Part shown: positions 16,619-25,699 of the stretch, in pieces
How positions within the stretch are numbered: the stretch's first letter is position 1
Layout: the number at the start of each line of letters is the position of its first letter
Source: JAGQLF01 sp964437465
GTDB lineage: Bacteria > Patescibacteriota > Dojkabacteria > J137
Reading direction: 5' to 3'
NCBI GenBank assembly: GCA_964437465.1
Contig: CAYTGI010000001.1
Coordinates: 47,358 to 111,357 of the forward strand
DNA: 64,000 nucleotides
The notes under the pieces: model-generated
The model's database searches: none
Told to the model about the DNA's origin: nothing
Seen by the model: only the letters and a program-made list of their open reading frames with translations
Position numbers and translations under genes: made by a program

Positions 16619-17083
16619 ATGGAAAATAACAAACAAACGAAAAAAGGATTCACATTGATTGAGATCCTAGTTGTAGTTGCTTTGATTGCGATCTTAGCAA
16701 CAATTACATTCATCGCTATTAATCCAGCGAGAAACTTTAGAGATACAAGAAATGCACAGAGAAGTTCAGATGTGTTGCAGATTTTAAATGCTGTTACTCA
16801 GTATACTTCTCAACAGGGAAATAGTTTAGATGGATTAGCAACTGCTATCGGGGTTGTTGGCGGAAGCTTTACAGACTGTGGTTCTGGAACTGATGACATT
16901 GGAACTGGTGATGCAGATCTAGCTGCAGCGTTAGTACCTGACTTTATAGTTGGGATACCTCAGGATCCAGACGGAGCAAGTACAGCAGTAGATACATTAT
17001 ATGATATCTGCGAAGAAGCAAGCGGTAGAGTTACAATTTCTGCACCTTCTGCTGAATCTACAACAATTACTGTTTCTAGATAA
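16619..17083 (+). CDS. Type IV major pilin, copy 2
   Basis: 154 residues. The leader MENNKQTKKG precedes the same N-terminal helix as copy 1 (FTLIEILVVVALIAILATIT). The head differs after about residue 62: it is glycine- and aspartate-rich (GGSFTDCGSGTDDIGTGDAD) but keeps the final pattern ICEEASGRVTISAPSAESTT, as in copy 1. The heads therefore have conserved C-terminal and variable middle parts. It is followed by a rho-independent terminator, which separates it from the assembly genes. Confidence 0.93.
   Translation: MENNKQTKKGFTLIEILVVVALIAILATITFIAINPARNFRDTRNAQRSSDVLQILNAVTQYTSQQGNSLDGLATAIGVVGGSFTDCGSGTDDIGTGDADLAAALVPDFIVGIPQDPDGASTAVDTLYDICEEASGRVTISAPSAESTTITVSR
16644..16803 (+). repeat. 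160-bp direct repeat, copy 2 (pilin N-terminal helix)
   Basis: Second copy of the repeat at 16084-16243, with no differences. It begins six codons or so before the helix and ends in the first part of the head. Confidence 0.92.
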
Positions 17084-17105
17084 GGAATTAAAATAAAAAT
17101 AAAAG

Positions 17106-17130
17106 GGCCTCAGAATTGAGGTCTTTTTTT
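17106..17130 (+). terminator. Rho-independent terminator after the pilins
   Basis: Stem GGCCTCA / TGAGGTC with a GAAT loop followed by seven T. It lies 22 bases past the second pilin stop and 20 before pilB. Confidence 0.85.
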
Positions 17131-17149
17131 ATTTTGTATAAACTAAAAT

Positions 17150-18412
17150 ATGGCAAAGAAGTCTTTAAACACATCAATAGATGGGAACAATACTAATGAA
17201 TCCACACTTTCAGCAGGAAAACAATCCACAGAAGAAAAAGGTATAACAGGTATGCTTAATGATATTGTATTAACAGCTCTTAATAAAAGAGCTTCAGATA
17301 TTCATATCGAACCTCACGAGAACTCTGTTGTTGTAAGATACAGAATCGATGGAATTTTAAAAGACATATACACAATTGAAAAAAAATATGAGGAAACTTT
17401 AGTCTTTAAGATTAAAGTTAACGCTAAGCTGAGAACAGACGAACACTTTGCACCTCAAGATGGAAGAATATCTTTTAATTTTGAAGATAAGTTAGATACT
17501 AGAATATCAATTCTTCCAACAGCAAAAGGAGAAAAAGTAGTAATTAGGTTGTTAACTCAGAAAGGAAGATCTTTTACTCTTAAAGATCTTGGATTTAAAG
17601 AAAAAGAGTATGAGATTGTTCAGAAAGCATTTAAAAAACCATATGGATCTATTTTTGCTTCTGGTCCGACTGGATCTGGTAAAACTACAACACTTTATTC
17701 AATTCTGCAGACTTTAAATTCTCGAGATATAAATATTACTACTGTTGAAGATCCTGTAGAGTATGAAATTGACGGAGTAAACCATGTTCAAGTAAATAAA
17801 AAAGCTGGTTTAACATTTAGTAATGGTCTTAGGTCTATTTTAAGACAGGATCCCAATGTAGTTATGATTGGAGAGATTCGTGATTCAGAGACTGCAAAAA
17901 TTGCAACAAACGCAGCAATGACTGGACACTTAGTATTATCAACTATTCACACTAACGATGCAGTTACTACGATTCCAAGGCTTATTGATATGGGTGTAGA
18001 ACCTTATCTTGTAGCTACAACTGTTAACGTAGTTATTGCTCAAAGACTTGCAAGAAAAATTGATGAACAGTACAGGTCAGAAACTAAATTATCACAGGAA
18101 GAATATGACGAACTTAAAATCTATAGACCTGACCTTGCTTCATACTTAAAGGTTGGTGAAACATTATATGTTCCTAACGTTCCAGAAGGATCAGTAGATA
18201 GTGGTTATAAAGGGAGAATTGGTTTGTATGAAGTATTAGAAATAAATGAGCCAATAAGAAAAATAATAATGGCTGGAGCTGACACAGACCAAATCTTTAC
18301 ACAGGCTAGAAAGCAAGGATTAAAGTTAATTGTAGAGGACGGTGTCGAGAAGTTAAGAGCGGGTGTTATTTCATTATCAGAGCTTGTAAGAGTTACAGCG
18401 TTAAAAGAATAA
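17150..18412 (+). CDS. pilB: Type IV pilus extension ATPase PilB (GspE family)
   Basis: 420 residues, shorter than classic PilB (about 560) because the N-terminal T2SSE_N domain is missing. It keeps RASDIHIEPHENSVVVRYRI, Walker A ASGPTGSGKTTTLYS (about residue 170), the Asp box TTVEDPVEYEI, Walker B VMIGEIRDSETA and the His box STIHTND. The four-cysteine zinc motif near QRLARK is absent. It is a hexameric cytoplasmic motor driving pilin extraction through PilC, whose gene follows after one base. No separate retraction ATPase is seen nearby. Confidence 0.94.
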   Translation: MAKKSLNTSIDGNNTNESTLSAGKQSTEEKGITGMLNDIVLTALNKRASDIHIEPHENSVVVRYRIDGILKDIYTIEKKYEETLVFKIKVNAKLRTDEHFAPQDGRISFNFEDKLDTRISILPTAKGEKVVIRLLTQKGRSFTLKDLGFKEKEYEIVQKAFKKPYGSIFASGPTGSGKTTTLYSILQTLNSRDINITTVEDPVEYEIDGVNHVQVNKKAGLTFSNGLRSILRQDPNVVMIGEIRDSETAKIATNAAMTGHLVLSTIHTNDAVTTIPRLIDMGVEPYLVATTVNVVIAQRLARKIDEQYRSETKLSQEEYDELKIYRPDLASYLKVGETLYVPNVPEGSVDSGYKGRIGLYEVLEINEPIRKIIMAGADTDQIFTQARKQGLKLIVEDGVEKLRAGVISLSELVRVTALKE

Positions 18413-18413
18413 T

Positions 18414-19700
18414 ATGGAACAACCAAGTTTTTCACAAACCATGAAAACTGATCTTGATGCTTCAGTTAATAATCAACCCCAACCTCAACAGCAGATTCAA
18501 GAACCACAACAAGTACAAGCACAACCTCAACAACAACCTGAAGCTCCTGTTCAACAAGAACAATCATCAGCTATTGCTCCTTCAAATGGGGACTTGGCAG
18601 TTCCAAAAAGACGTAGAAAGAAAAAAAAGAAGAAAAAAGGAGGGCAAGTTTATTTTTCTGGAATATCTAAGCTTATAATTCTAGTTTCAATTAGAAATCT
18701 TTACTTAATGCTCAAATCTGGGTTAGCGCTTAATGAGGCAGTAAGAACATTAACTGAACAAACTCCAGATGAAAGGCTAGCAAGAATATATGATGAGATA
18801 GCGAATAAAATAGACGAGGGAATGACTTTAGCAGAATCAATGAGACTTTATCCAAAAGCATTTTCAGACATCATAGTTTCAGTTGTTTCAGTTGGTGAAC
18901 AGGGAGGAACTTTGGAGAAAAATCTTTTGTTTCTCGCTGATTATTTAAAAAAGGCTCATACATTAGGTAAGAAGATCCAAGGAGCATTAATCTATCCAGC
19001 AATTGTGTTTTTAATGACATTTGTTGAAATGCTTGGAGTAATTTTCTTGATTTTACCTAAGCTTGAAGAACTGTTCTCTTCATTTGATGATGTACCATCA
19101 ATGACAAAAACTATTTTAGCTGGGTCTCAGTTTATTAGAGAAAATGCAATTTTCCTAGCTGGAGGCTTAGTAGTATTTATATTTTTATTTACAATGTTTC
19201 TGAGGACAAAAGCTGGAAAAAGATTTAAGGATATAGTCAGCATAAATATTCCGGTTATAAAAAAATTAACCAAGTTTAATTTACTCGCCTCATTTTCCAG
19301 AACGTTAAGTATTTTATTAGAAACAGGTATTCCTTTGGTAAATGCTCTTGATATTGCAACAAGTACTGTTAGTAATACTATTTATAGAAATATCCTTGAA
19401 AAAGTAGCTGCTGATGTAAAAAGTGGTAGAAGTTTAGCTGATTCACTTTCTGATTATGAAAAATACTTTCCACCAACGTTTGTAAAACTTATTGAAGTTG
19501 GTGAAAGCACGGGTACTTTAGAAGAGAATCTAGCATATTTATATGATTATCATGCTGAAGAGGTTGAGGAGATGTCCAATAATTTATCTACTTTGCTGGA
19601 ACCATTGTTACTGATTGTGATTGGTGGAATGATTGGGCTTCTTGCAATTATTATCGTTGGACCTATATACCAATTAACTGGAAGTATTAACACAGTATGA
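18414..19700 (+). CDS. pilC: Type IV pilus inner-membrane platform protein PilC (GspF family)
   Basis: 428 residues. An unusual N-terminal extension of about 65 residues is rich in Gln and Pro (QQQIQEPQQVQAQPQQQ) and ends in a lysine block (RRRKKKKKKK). Two T2SSF domains follow (around LMLKSGLALNEAVRTL and LSILLETGIPLVNALDI), each with GG-type turns and membrane helices, ending in PLLLIVIGGMIGLLAIIIVG. The platform couples PilB rotation to pilin insertion. The stop overlaps the start of the next minor pilin gene (GTATGA). Confidence 0.93.
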   Translation: MEQPSFSQTMKTDLDASVNNQPQPQQQIQEPQQVQAQPQQQPEAPVQQEQSSAIAPSNGDLAVPKRRRKKKKKKKGGQVYFSGISKLIILVSIRNLYLMLKSGLALNEAVRTLTEQTPDERLARIYDEIANKIDEGMTLAESMRLYPKAFSDIIVSVVSVGEQGGTLEKNLLFLADYLKKAHTLGKKIQGALIYPAIVFLMTFVEMLGVIFLILPKLEELFSSFDDVPSMTKTILAGSQFIRENAIFLAGGLVVFIFLFTMFLRTKAGKRFKDIVSINIPVIKKLTKFNLLASFSRTLSILLETGIPLVNALDIATSTVSNTIYRNILEKVAADVKSGRSLADSLSDYEKYFPPTFVKLIEVGESTGTLEENLAYLYDYHAEEVEEMSNNLSTLLEPLLLIVIGGMIGLLAIIIVGPIYQLTGSINTV

Positions 19701-20140
19701 AAAAGGCATATACTTTACTGGAATTACTTCTTGTTTTAACTCTTTTTTCATCAGTATCAGCAATTGTAGTTCCCTTTACAATTCGACAAATTTCACAAGG
19801 TAATGTAGAGAGTGAGGCAGATAAGGTTAGGTCAGCAATATTTCTAACTCAACAAAACGCATATACAGGTAGAAATTCCTCAGATTATGGTATTAAATTT
19901 AATAGTGATAGTTACGAAATATATGAAGGAGCCAGTTATGCTGGAGCATTGAACATTGATGTAGAAAATTTGCCGTCCTCTGTACAGTTTACAGCAGTTA
20001 ATCTTGGTGATCTTGGAGATGAGGTTCATTTTAGCTTAGGATCAGTCATACCTTCTACAGATGGAGTTTTAACAATATCAGACGGGACAAGTACGAATAC
20101 AATAACTATAACTAGTCAAGGATCAATTTTAATTCAATGA
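19697..20140 (+). CDS. Minor pilin / pseudopilin (GspH-like)
   Basis: 147 residues. The leader is very short (MKKA) and the N-methylation site is YTLLELLLVLTLFSS, with Glu at position 5 but Tyr in place of Phe and Ala before the cut instead of Gly. The head is beta-rich. It overlaps pilC by four bases and the next gene by four, so the minor pilin block is translationally coupled. It likely primes the pilus tip complex. Confidence 0.85.
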   Translation: MKKAYTLLELLLVLTLFSSVSAIVVPFTIRQISQGNVESEADKVRSAIFLTQQNAYTGRNSSDYGIKFNSDSYEIYEGASYAGALNIDVENLPSSVQFTAVNLGDLGDEVHFSLGSVIPSTDGVLTISDGTSTNTITITSQGSILIQ

Positions 20141-22065
20141 TAGATACAAAGGTTAAAAAAGCATTTTCACTGGTTGAAATTCTACTAGCTTTAGGAATCT
20201 TCCTAATTGTTTTTGCTACTGTTGGTTTATTTGCCGTTGATTCAATTAGAAATGCTAGAAGTAATAGGGAGAGGTTTTATGCATCAATTGGAATAAACGA
20301 AATGAGCAAAGCCTTAGAAATTATGGCTCGTGAAAATTGGGCAGAGATTTTCAATAGTCCAACAGGAACTCAACTCTATCCTCAATTTAGTAGCGGTGAA
20401 TACACTCTTGAAGTAGGGACTTATGATAATGGTGGAGTAACGATATATCTTGAATTAGATGATGTTTATAGAGATGGAGCAACTGGTAATATTGTAATCA
20501 CTGGAGGAGTTTTGGATCCAAGATCTAAAGAGATTAATTTTACAGCGCAGTGGACAGACGTAGTTGGTGCAATTCAGACTGTTAACTCAACTGGATATAT
20601 TAATGATTGGCATACATTTACATGGGAACAAACTTTAGAAAGTGAGTTTTTAAATGGAAATACAACTGACTCTTTTGTAGTTAATAATGATGATGGAGAA
20701 ATTCAGCTTGCCTCACAGGTTTATGCAGATTGGTGTTCTCCTGAGTTAGGAGTTAACACATTTGATTTACCTGGAAATGGAATATCGAAATCTATCTCTG
20801 CAATACCTGGAGTTGCTCATGTTGGGACTAATCAAGGTTCTGGCATTTCATATTCTAATATTTTAATTTCTGATGATGATCCCCCACTAATAACAATTCC
20901 TGATACATTCACTGGCTATAACGTTGTAAGTGTGCATGGAGACGAAAACTATGCTTATCTAGCTACAACAAATGATAGTAAAGAGGTTGTTATTTTAGAC
21001 ATTTCAAGTACCCCTTTTACAGAGGTTGGTCACGTAAATCTATCTGGAAGTAGAGATGCAGTAAGTATCTTTGTTAATAACGATATTGGATATGTAACTC
21101 AACATGAGACTTTATATACTTTTGATTTATCTTCTAAGACTGGAAGTAGACCTATTATTGATTCTCATAGTCTTTTTAGAAGAGGATCTTTTATGCATGT
21201 TAGGGATGATTATGCGTATATTTTAATTGCTGGAGCTGTTGAAGAACTTGAAATTATAGACCTTTCAAATCCAAATAATCTTCAAACTGTTGGTTTTGCT
21301 AACGTTAATGCCGGAGTAGCAGTTAAAGCTATAACAGTAAACGAGGCACAGACAAGAGCATATATCGGGGCTAATGCCTCAAGTCAATACAACGAAATTT
21401 TTGTTTTAGATATTGAGGAAAAAACAGGAGAAAGGCCTATAATTGGAAGTTTTGACACTAATGGGATGAATGTTACAGATTTAATTGTAGTACAAGATGA
21501 TACAATTGTAATTTCTGTAGGTACAAATTCTCAAGAATATCAGGTTGTTGATATTTCTGATGAGGCAAATCCTACATATTGTGGAGGATTAGAATTTAAT
21601 ACAGGGTTAAATGGGATTGCTGGTGCAGTATTTTCAGATACAGGTAATAGATATGTGTATGTTGTTTCAAATGATCCAAGTGAGGAACTGAAAGTTATTA
21701 GAGGTGGCTTAGCAGGATCAGGAGGATTTATCGGTGAGGGTTATGTACCTGAAGGAACTTTTGATTCTGAGATTTTTGATACAGGGGTTTCAAATCCTTA
21801 TTATTATGTTTTAAGCTGGGATGAGACTGTTCCTGGGACTACAAATGTCAGATTTCAACTTAGGTCTAGTGATGATCCTGGAATGAGCGGGGCAACATGG
21901 GTAGGTCCTGATGGAACTAGTGGAACATATTTTGAGATGCCTGAAGGAGATCCTATTCCTGGAGTGTTACAAAACAATAGATATTTACAGTACAGAGCAT
22001 ACCTACAATCTGATGCTGCGAATACACCCTTTTTAAATTCTGTAATAATAAACTATCAAAGATGA
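20137..22065 (+). CDS. Pseudopilin fused to an LVIVD-type beta-propeller (probable tip adhesin)
   Basis: 642 residues. The N-terminus MIDTKVKKAFSLVEILLALG is a type III signal with Glu5, followed by a pilin-like helix. Residues about 250-520 contain repeats of the pattern aYla...eVvIlDISs (VVILDISS, LEIIDLSN, IFVLDIEE, YQVVDISD), typical of LVIVD beta-propellers. The C-terminal 100 residues form another beta domain (DSEIFDTGVSNPYYYVLSWD). A pilin head this large can only sit at the tip, so adhesion or host contact is likely. It is coupled by four-base overlaps to both neighbours. Confidence 0.82.
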   Translation: MIDTKVKKAFSLVEILLALGIFLIVFATVGLFAVDSIRNARSNRERFYASIGINEMSKALEIMARENWAEIFNSPTGTQLYPQFSSGEYTLEVGTYDNGGVTIYLELDDVYRDGATGNIVITGGVLDPRSKEINFTAQWTDVVGAIQTVNSTGYINDWHTFTWEQTLESEFLNGNTTDSFVVNNDDGEIQLASQVYADWCSPELGVNTFDLPGNGISKSISAIPGVAHVGTNQGSGISYSNILISDDDPPLITIPDTFTGYNVVSVHGDENYAYLATTNDSKEVVILDISSTPFTEVGHVNLSGSRDAVSIFVNNDIGYVTQHETLYTFDLSSKTGSRPIIDSHSLFRRGSFMHVRDDYAYILIAGAVEELEIIDLSNPNNLQTVGFANVNAGVAVKAITVNEAQTRAYIGANASSQYNEIFVLDIEEKTGERPIIGSFDTNGMNVTDLIVVQDDTIVISVGTNSQEYQVVDISDEANPTYCGGLEFNTGLNGIAGAVFSDTGNRYVYVVSNDPSEELKVIRGGLAGSGGFIGEGYVPEGTFDSEIFDTGVSNPYYYVLSWDETVPGTTNVRFQLRSSDDPGMSGATWVGPDGTSGTYFEMPEGDPIPGVLQNNRYLQYRAYLQSDAANTPFLNSVIINYQR

Positions 22066-22550
22066 TGAAAGGATATAGAAAAGCAATTACATTAATTGAG
22101 ACTGTGATTTACTTGGCGTTAATTGGGTCTGCATTTTTTTTAATAGTTAATTTTGGATTTACAATAGCGGACTTTAATAGAGATGCTGGCGTGAATAATG
22201 AGATTCAACAAAGTTTAGTTTTTTTGAATCAGCATTTTGAAGAACATATTGAACTTGCAGATTCTGTTGATGAGGCAGGCTCAACTTTAGGAGTTAACCC
22301 AAGTACTTTAGCACTTGATGATGGTGCTGTGACATACATTTATTCTATTGACTCTGGAAATTTAACATTTAATGATGGTACAGATACATTTAATTTAACT
22401 TTTGGTGATGCATCTATTACTAATTTCTTAGTTGAGGAAGTTAATTTCGGCGAGCCTGAGATCTATGCTTTAAGAATTTCTGTAACTATGCAGTTTAATA
22501 AAAATCAGATAATTACTGAATCTTTTACTAATCTTTACAATGTTGACTAG
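22062..22550 (+). CDS. Minor pilin / pseudopilin (PilW/GspJ-like position)
   Basis: 162 residues. KAITLIETVIYLALIGSAFF is the class III signal, with Glu5 preserved. A helical spine and a beta-rich head with the repeated pattern NLTFNDGTDTFNLTFGD follow. It starts inside the stop of the propeller gene and ends inside the next gene, in one block of minor pilins. Confidence 0.82.
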   Translation: MMKGYRKAITLIETVIYLALIGSAFFLIVNFGFTIADFNRDAGVNNEIQQSLVFLNQHFEEHIELADSVDEAGSTLGVNPSTLALDDGAVTYIYSIDSGNLTFNDGTDTFNLTFGDASITNFLVEEVNFGEPEIYALRISVTMQFNKNQIITESFTNLYNVD

Positions 22551-22926
22551 GGAGTATAAAAAAGGGAGTGTTGCATTAACTACGGTCATTATAATTTCTG
22601 GTATTTTAATATTTGGCGGTGTTGTCGCTGTAATTTCAAGTATTGATGTAATAAATGCTACTAACAATAATATAAACGTGGAAATAAGTAAGATTTATTC
22701 TGGGACGTGTTTTCAGGAAAGTCTTCATAAGCTTAAAACTAATCCTGGTTATGAAGGTACGGTTAACTATGCTGACAATGGAAATAACTGTAGCGCAGTT
22801 GTTACAACAAATAGCGGTAACTCAGATATAAAAGATATTCAAATTTCATCAACTTACAATAATCACACTTTCACAGAGTTTAAACAGATAGATACGTCAA
22901 CGGATCCTTTTGAAATTATAGACTAA
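22540..22926 (+). CDS. Minor pilus assembly protein, PilX-like
   Basis: 128 residues. The leader MLTREYKKGSVALTTVIIIS runs into a hydrophobic helix (GILIFGGVVAVISSIDVI). The position-5 Glu is replaced by Thr, as in PilX/GspK-type tip pilins. Two cysteines in the head (TCFQES and NNCSAV) may form a disulfide. It overlaps the previous gene by 11 bases and its 3' end overlaps the convergent prepilin peptidase gene by 11 bases. Confidence 0.75.
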   Translation: MLTREYKKGSVALTTVIIISGILIFGGVVAVISSIDVINATNNNINVEISKIYSGTCFQESLHKLKTNPGYEGTVNYADNGNNCSAVVTTNSGNSDIKDIQISSTYNNHTFTEFKQIDTSTDPFEIID

Positions 22927-23655
22927 GAGAGATAGTGTTTACTACATCAAAGAAGTCAAATGGCATAAATAAAGCCGCTATACCACCGGTAACTAAAAAG
23001 GGAACGAAAGGTATCTTAGATTTCAAGTTCATATGTCTCTTTGGAATTAAATGGACTATAAGAGCAAAAAGTAATGCTCCAAAGATGGCATAATAAAATC
23101 CAAGAAGAAGTTTACCAACTCCAAAAGAAAGTCCAAGAATCACTCCAATACGAATATCTCCTTCCCCCATTCCCTTATTCTTAGATAACTTTACAATTGA
23201 AAATATTATTATCCAAGCTATTCCACCAGCTAATAGATTATTTAGTGGCTGAAAATCAAGATTATTATATAAAACGATATTGTTATTATTAGTAAATATA
23301 AAAAGGGAGATTAAGTTAAAGACTGCTAAAGCACCTATACATATTTTGGTTAAATCGTTTAGAACTTTAAAATAAATAATATCGAAATATGAGGNNNNNN
23401 NNNNACTAAAAGCATTGAGTTGGATATAACAAAAGCTAGAAAATACACCATCGACCAATTTTCAATTAAATAGTACTTAGCAAGCGGAACAGAAATAATG
23501 GCAACGATTAGTCCGATAATTGCATTTGAAAAAGTATTATCATAAAGAATAGTTTGTATTGTTGACTTATATCTATTATCAACTAGATCTGAAAGAATAA
23601 ATCCAGCAAGAAAATTTAAAATGACAATAAAACTTAAAATGAATTGATCACTCAT
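22916..23655 (-). CDS. pilD: Prepilin peptidase (A24 family), interrupted by an assembly gap
   Basis: The gene reads from ATG at 23655 (MSDQFILSFIVILNFLAGFI) into the N-run at 23395-23404 and resumes as SYFDIIYFKVLNDLTKI, the first catalytic Asp motif, then KNKGMGEGDIRIGVILGLSF with the second Asp in GxGD, and KIPFVPFLVTGGI near the end. The two halves are in different frames only because the gap length is a placeholder. The usual N-terminal zinc/methylase domain with CxxC pairs is absent. It would process the pilins encoded upstream and is convergent with the minor pilin block. Confidence 0.85.
23395..23404. other. Assembly gap (10 N) inside the prepilin peptidase gene
   Basis: Ten undetermined bases. 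The flanking frames do not match, so the true distance is not ten bases. Only a few residues of the peptidase appear to be missing. Confidence 0.99.
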
Positions 23656-23748
23656 ATCTGCATAGTACTATAATTAAAATGACATATGAAGAAATAAATT
23701 GAAAGAAATGAATATGTCGAATATAATCCGAGCAGTTAAAAAATAATT

Positions 23749-24384
23749 ATGAGAGATGAGCGAGATATAGATGGTGAGGTTAACGAATCTATTAGTACAT
23801 TAGATTTCAATAATGGTGGTGAGGAGTTGCCAGTTCACAGTTATGATGGAGGTGCAATTTTAAGTAAAGGAGTACCGTCTGGAATCCCTATATTGCTTGC
23901 AAATATGCTTTCAAGTTCAGGACAAGTTACTACAAAAGAGATTTTAGCTGCTCACATAGCTTTAAAAAGAGTCCAAGCAGTAAAAACTGGACCACAAGTA
24001 GTCCGTATAGATCAGAATCAACACGAAAATGCAGGTAGATATATTTATAGCAGAATAAGAAATCATGAGGAGCTCAATGAACTTTTTGAAACATTTGTTG
24101 ACTTTGGTATTCCAACAAAATGCATTGTTTATATAAGTGATCCGGGTGAACAAACCTTAGAGCTTTTAACTCTAATTAGAAATAAAGCAAATGATCTTTT
24201 AGAGTTAGAAGATAGAATTGAAGGAGGGAGTATTCCTTTCCAAATACAATATATTTTTGAAGGTCCGATTGGAGATACAGAAGGCGTAATGAATAATGTT
24301 ACAAGGGTAGCTTTAACCCCAAATGGAAGAGAATTAAGTACGAAAGATTTGTTAAATCTCTTCAGTGAGTCACTTTTTAATTGA
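23749..24384 (+). CDS. Hypothetical protein, 211 aa
   Basis: Soluble. The acidic N-terminus MRDERDIDGEVNESI precedes a mixed alpha/beta body (GGAILSKGVPSGIPILLANM, KCIVYISDPGEQTLELLTLI). No recognised family, though the acidic start resembles other orphans here. The stop overlaps only a non-ATG extension of the next gene, which truly starts at 24432. Confidence 0.68.
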   Translation: MRDERDIDGEVNESISTLDFNNGGEELPVHSYDGGAILSKGVPSGIPILLANMLSSSGQVTTKEILAAHIALKRVQAVKTGPQVVRIDQNQHENAGRYIYSRIRNHEELNELFETFVDFGIPTKCIVYISDPGEQTLELLTLIRNKANDLLELEDRIEGGSIPFQIQYIFEGPIGDTEGVMNNVTRVALTPNGRELSTKDLLNLFSESLFN

Positions 24385-24431
24385 AAAGAGCTGAGTTATA
24401 TGTAAGTATTAATATATTTAAACACTTATAT

Positions 24432-24764
24432 ATGCTAAAAGTTAAATTCAATAATCAAGTTATTGCTCAAGCTGAGAAAGATGATATTTTAATGATTGAA
24501 GGGAATATGTATTTTCCTCCTTCATCTATAAAACAAGAATATTTCAGTGAAACTGACTTTCATACTACATGTCCTTGGAAAGGATTTGCGCACTACTATA
24601 CTATTGAGGTTGAAGACAAATCTTCAGAAAATGCAGCGTGGTTTTATCCTGAGCCAAAAGAAGGCTCTAGAGAGATTGTTCAAGAAAAGAATAATAAACC
24701 TGAAGCTGATTTTGCAAACTATGTAGCTTTCTATACTGAGAAAGTTGAGATAGAAGAAGAATGA
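24432..24764 (+). CDS. DUF427 family protein
   Basis: 110 residues from ATG 24432. A longer frame from a TTG at 24381 is unlikely, since family members begin at this point. The body shows the DUF427 pattern: NNQVIAQAEKDDILMIEGNM, YFPPSSI, TTCPWKGFAHYYTIEV, then AAWFYPEPKEGSREI and VAFYTEKVEIEEE. The family is widespread, small and of unknown function, with a cupin-like compact beta fold. A palindromic terminator follows. Confidence 0.88.
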   Translation: MLKVKFNNQVIAQAEKDDILMIEGNMYFPPSSIKQEYFSETDFHTTCPWKGFAHYYTIEVEDKSSENAAWFYPEPKEGSREIVQEKNNKPEADFANYVAFYTEKVEIEEE

Positions 24765-24790
24765 TTAAGTACTAGAGTACCTGACTACTT

Positions 24791-24826
24791 AAGTACCTAG
24801 GTACCTTTTTTAATTTTTTCGATATT
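24791..24826 (+). terminator. Palindrome plus T-run
   Basis: The 12-base palindrome GTACCTAGGTAC (24793-24804) is followed by CTTTTTTAATTTTTT. It ends the DUF427 transcript and overlaps the end of the convergent galU gene. A related GTACTAGAGTAC lies just upstream. Confidence 0.55.
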
Positions 24827-25646
24827 TTTCATAAAAAGCGTTCTGAGCTTTCATGTAGTTTTCTGGATCACCAGTTGTATAGAATTCACCATCAACAACG
24901 TTAGCTAATAAAGTATGATTCTCGGCTATTCTTGCGTTTGCATCAGCTAACCATATTTCCCCATCTTTACCTGTTGAATCTGGAGTAAGATAATCAAAAA
25001 TTTTTGGTGTTACGACATATCTACCAAAAGAATAAAGTGTTGAGACAACATCTTCTAAATTTGGCTTTTCTATAACTTTTTCTACTTGAAATTCAGTTCC
25101 TTCTTTTATTCTAACTTCTCCTCCTTTTGTAATAAATTCCTTATCAACATTAATTACTTGAAGATATCCGTCTGCTGGATGTTCTTTAGCGAAATCAACA
25201 ATCTGCTTAACTGCTGAGGTTTTAGATAAAACTAGATCATCCCCAAAGCATACTACAAATGCTTCTTCATCTTTTAATATTTCTTTAGCAGTGAGGATTG
25301 GTCTTCCATTTCCATAAGGAATTGTTCTATTTTCTGGAATAACTACTACTTTTGGTAATTCAAAAACCTGTTTTACCTTTTCCCATCTATCCATCTTTCC
25401 TTGAAGTTGCATTAGTAATCTTATATTTTCTCCATGACCATAAAAATAATCTTCAAAGATTTTAACTTCATCTGGCGCTGCTACAATTATTACTTCTTCA
25501 ATTCCAGCTTCCGAACACTCTTTGACAATATAGTGGATGATTGGTTTGTCTATAATTGGAAGCATTTCCTTCGGAATAGTCTTTGTTATTGGTAAAAACC
25601 TTGAGCCAAACCCTGCTGCAGTAATTATTGCTTTTTTTATTTCCAT
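24810..25646 (-). CDS. galU: UTP-glucose-1-phosphate uridylyltransferase
   Basis: 278 residues, usual bacterial length. The nucleotide-binding start is AAGFGSRFLPITKTIPKEML, followed by PIIHYIVKECSEAGIEE, FVVCFGDDLVL (metal-binding Asp), the uridine-site segment KGGEVRIKEGTEFQVEKVIE and GKDGEIWLADANARI. It makes UDP-glucose for polysaccharide and glycolipid synthesis. It is divergent from the exchanger gene with 53 bases between starts. Confidence 0.95.
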   Translation of the reverse strand: MEIKKAIITAAGFGSRFLPITKTIPKEMLPIIDKPIIHYIVKECSEAGIEEVIIVAAPDEVKIFEDYFYGHGENIRLLMQLQGKMDRWEKVKQVFELPKVVVIPENRTIPYGNGRPILTAKEILKDEEAFVVCFGDDLVLSKTSAVKQIVDFAKEHPADGYLQVINVDKEFITKGGEVRIKEGTEFQVEKVIEKPNLEDVVSTLYSFGRYVVTPKIFDYLTPDSTGKDGEIWLADANARIAENHTLLANVVDGEFYTTGDPENYMKAQNAFYEKYRKN

Positions 25647-25699
25647 GTTTGTTAGATAATTTTTATTGTATTAGAATAAAACAATTTATCATAAAATTT

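Noticed and set aside
25628..25699. Longer N-terminus for the exchanger.
   Set aside because: The added residues come from a non-ATG start within the galU region, and family alignment begins at ATG 25700.
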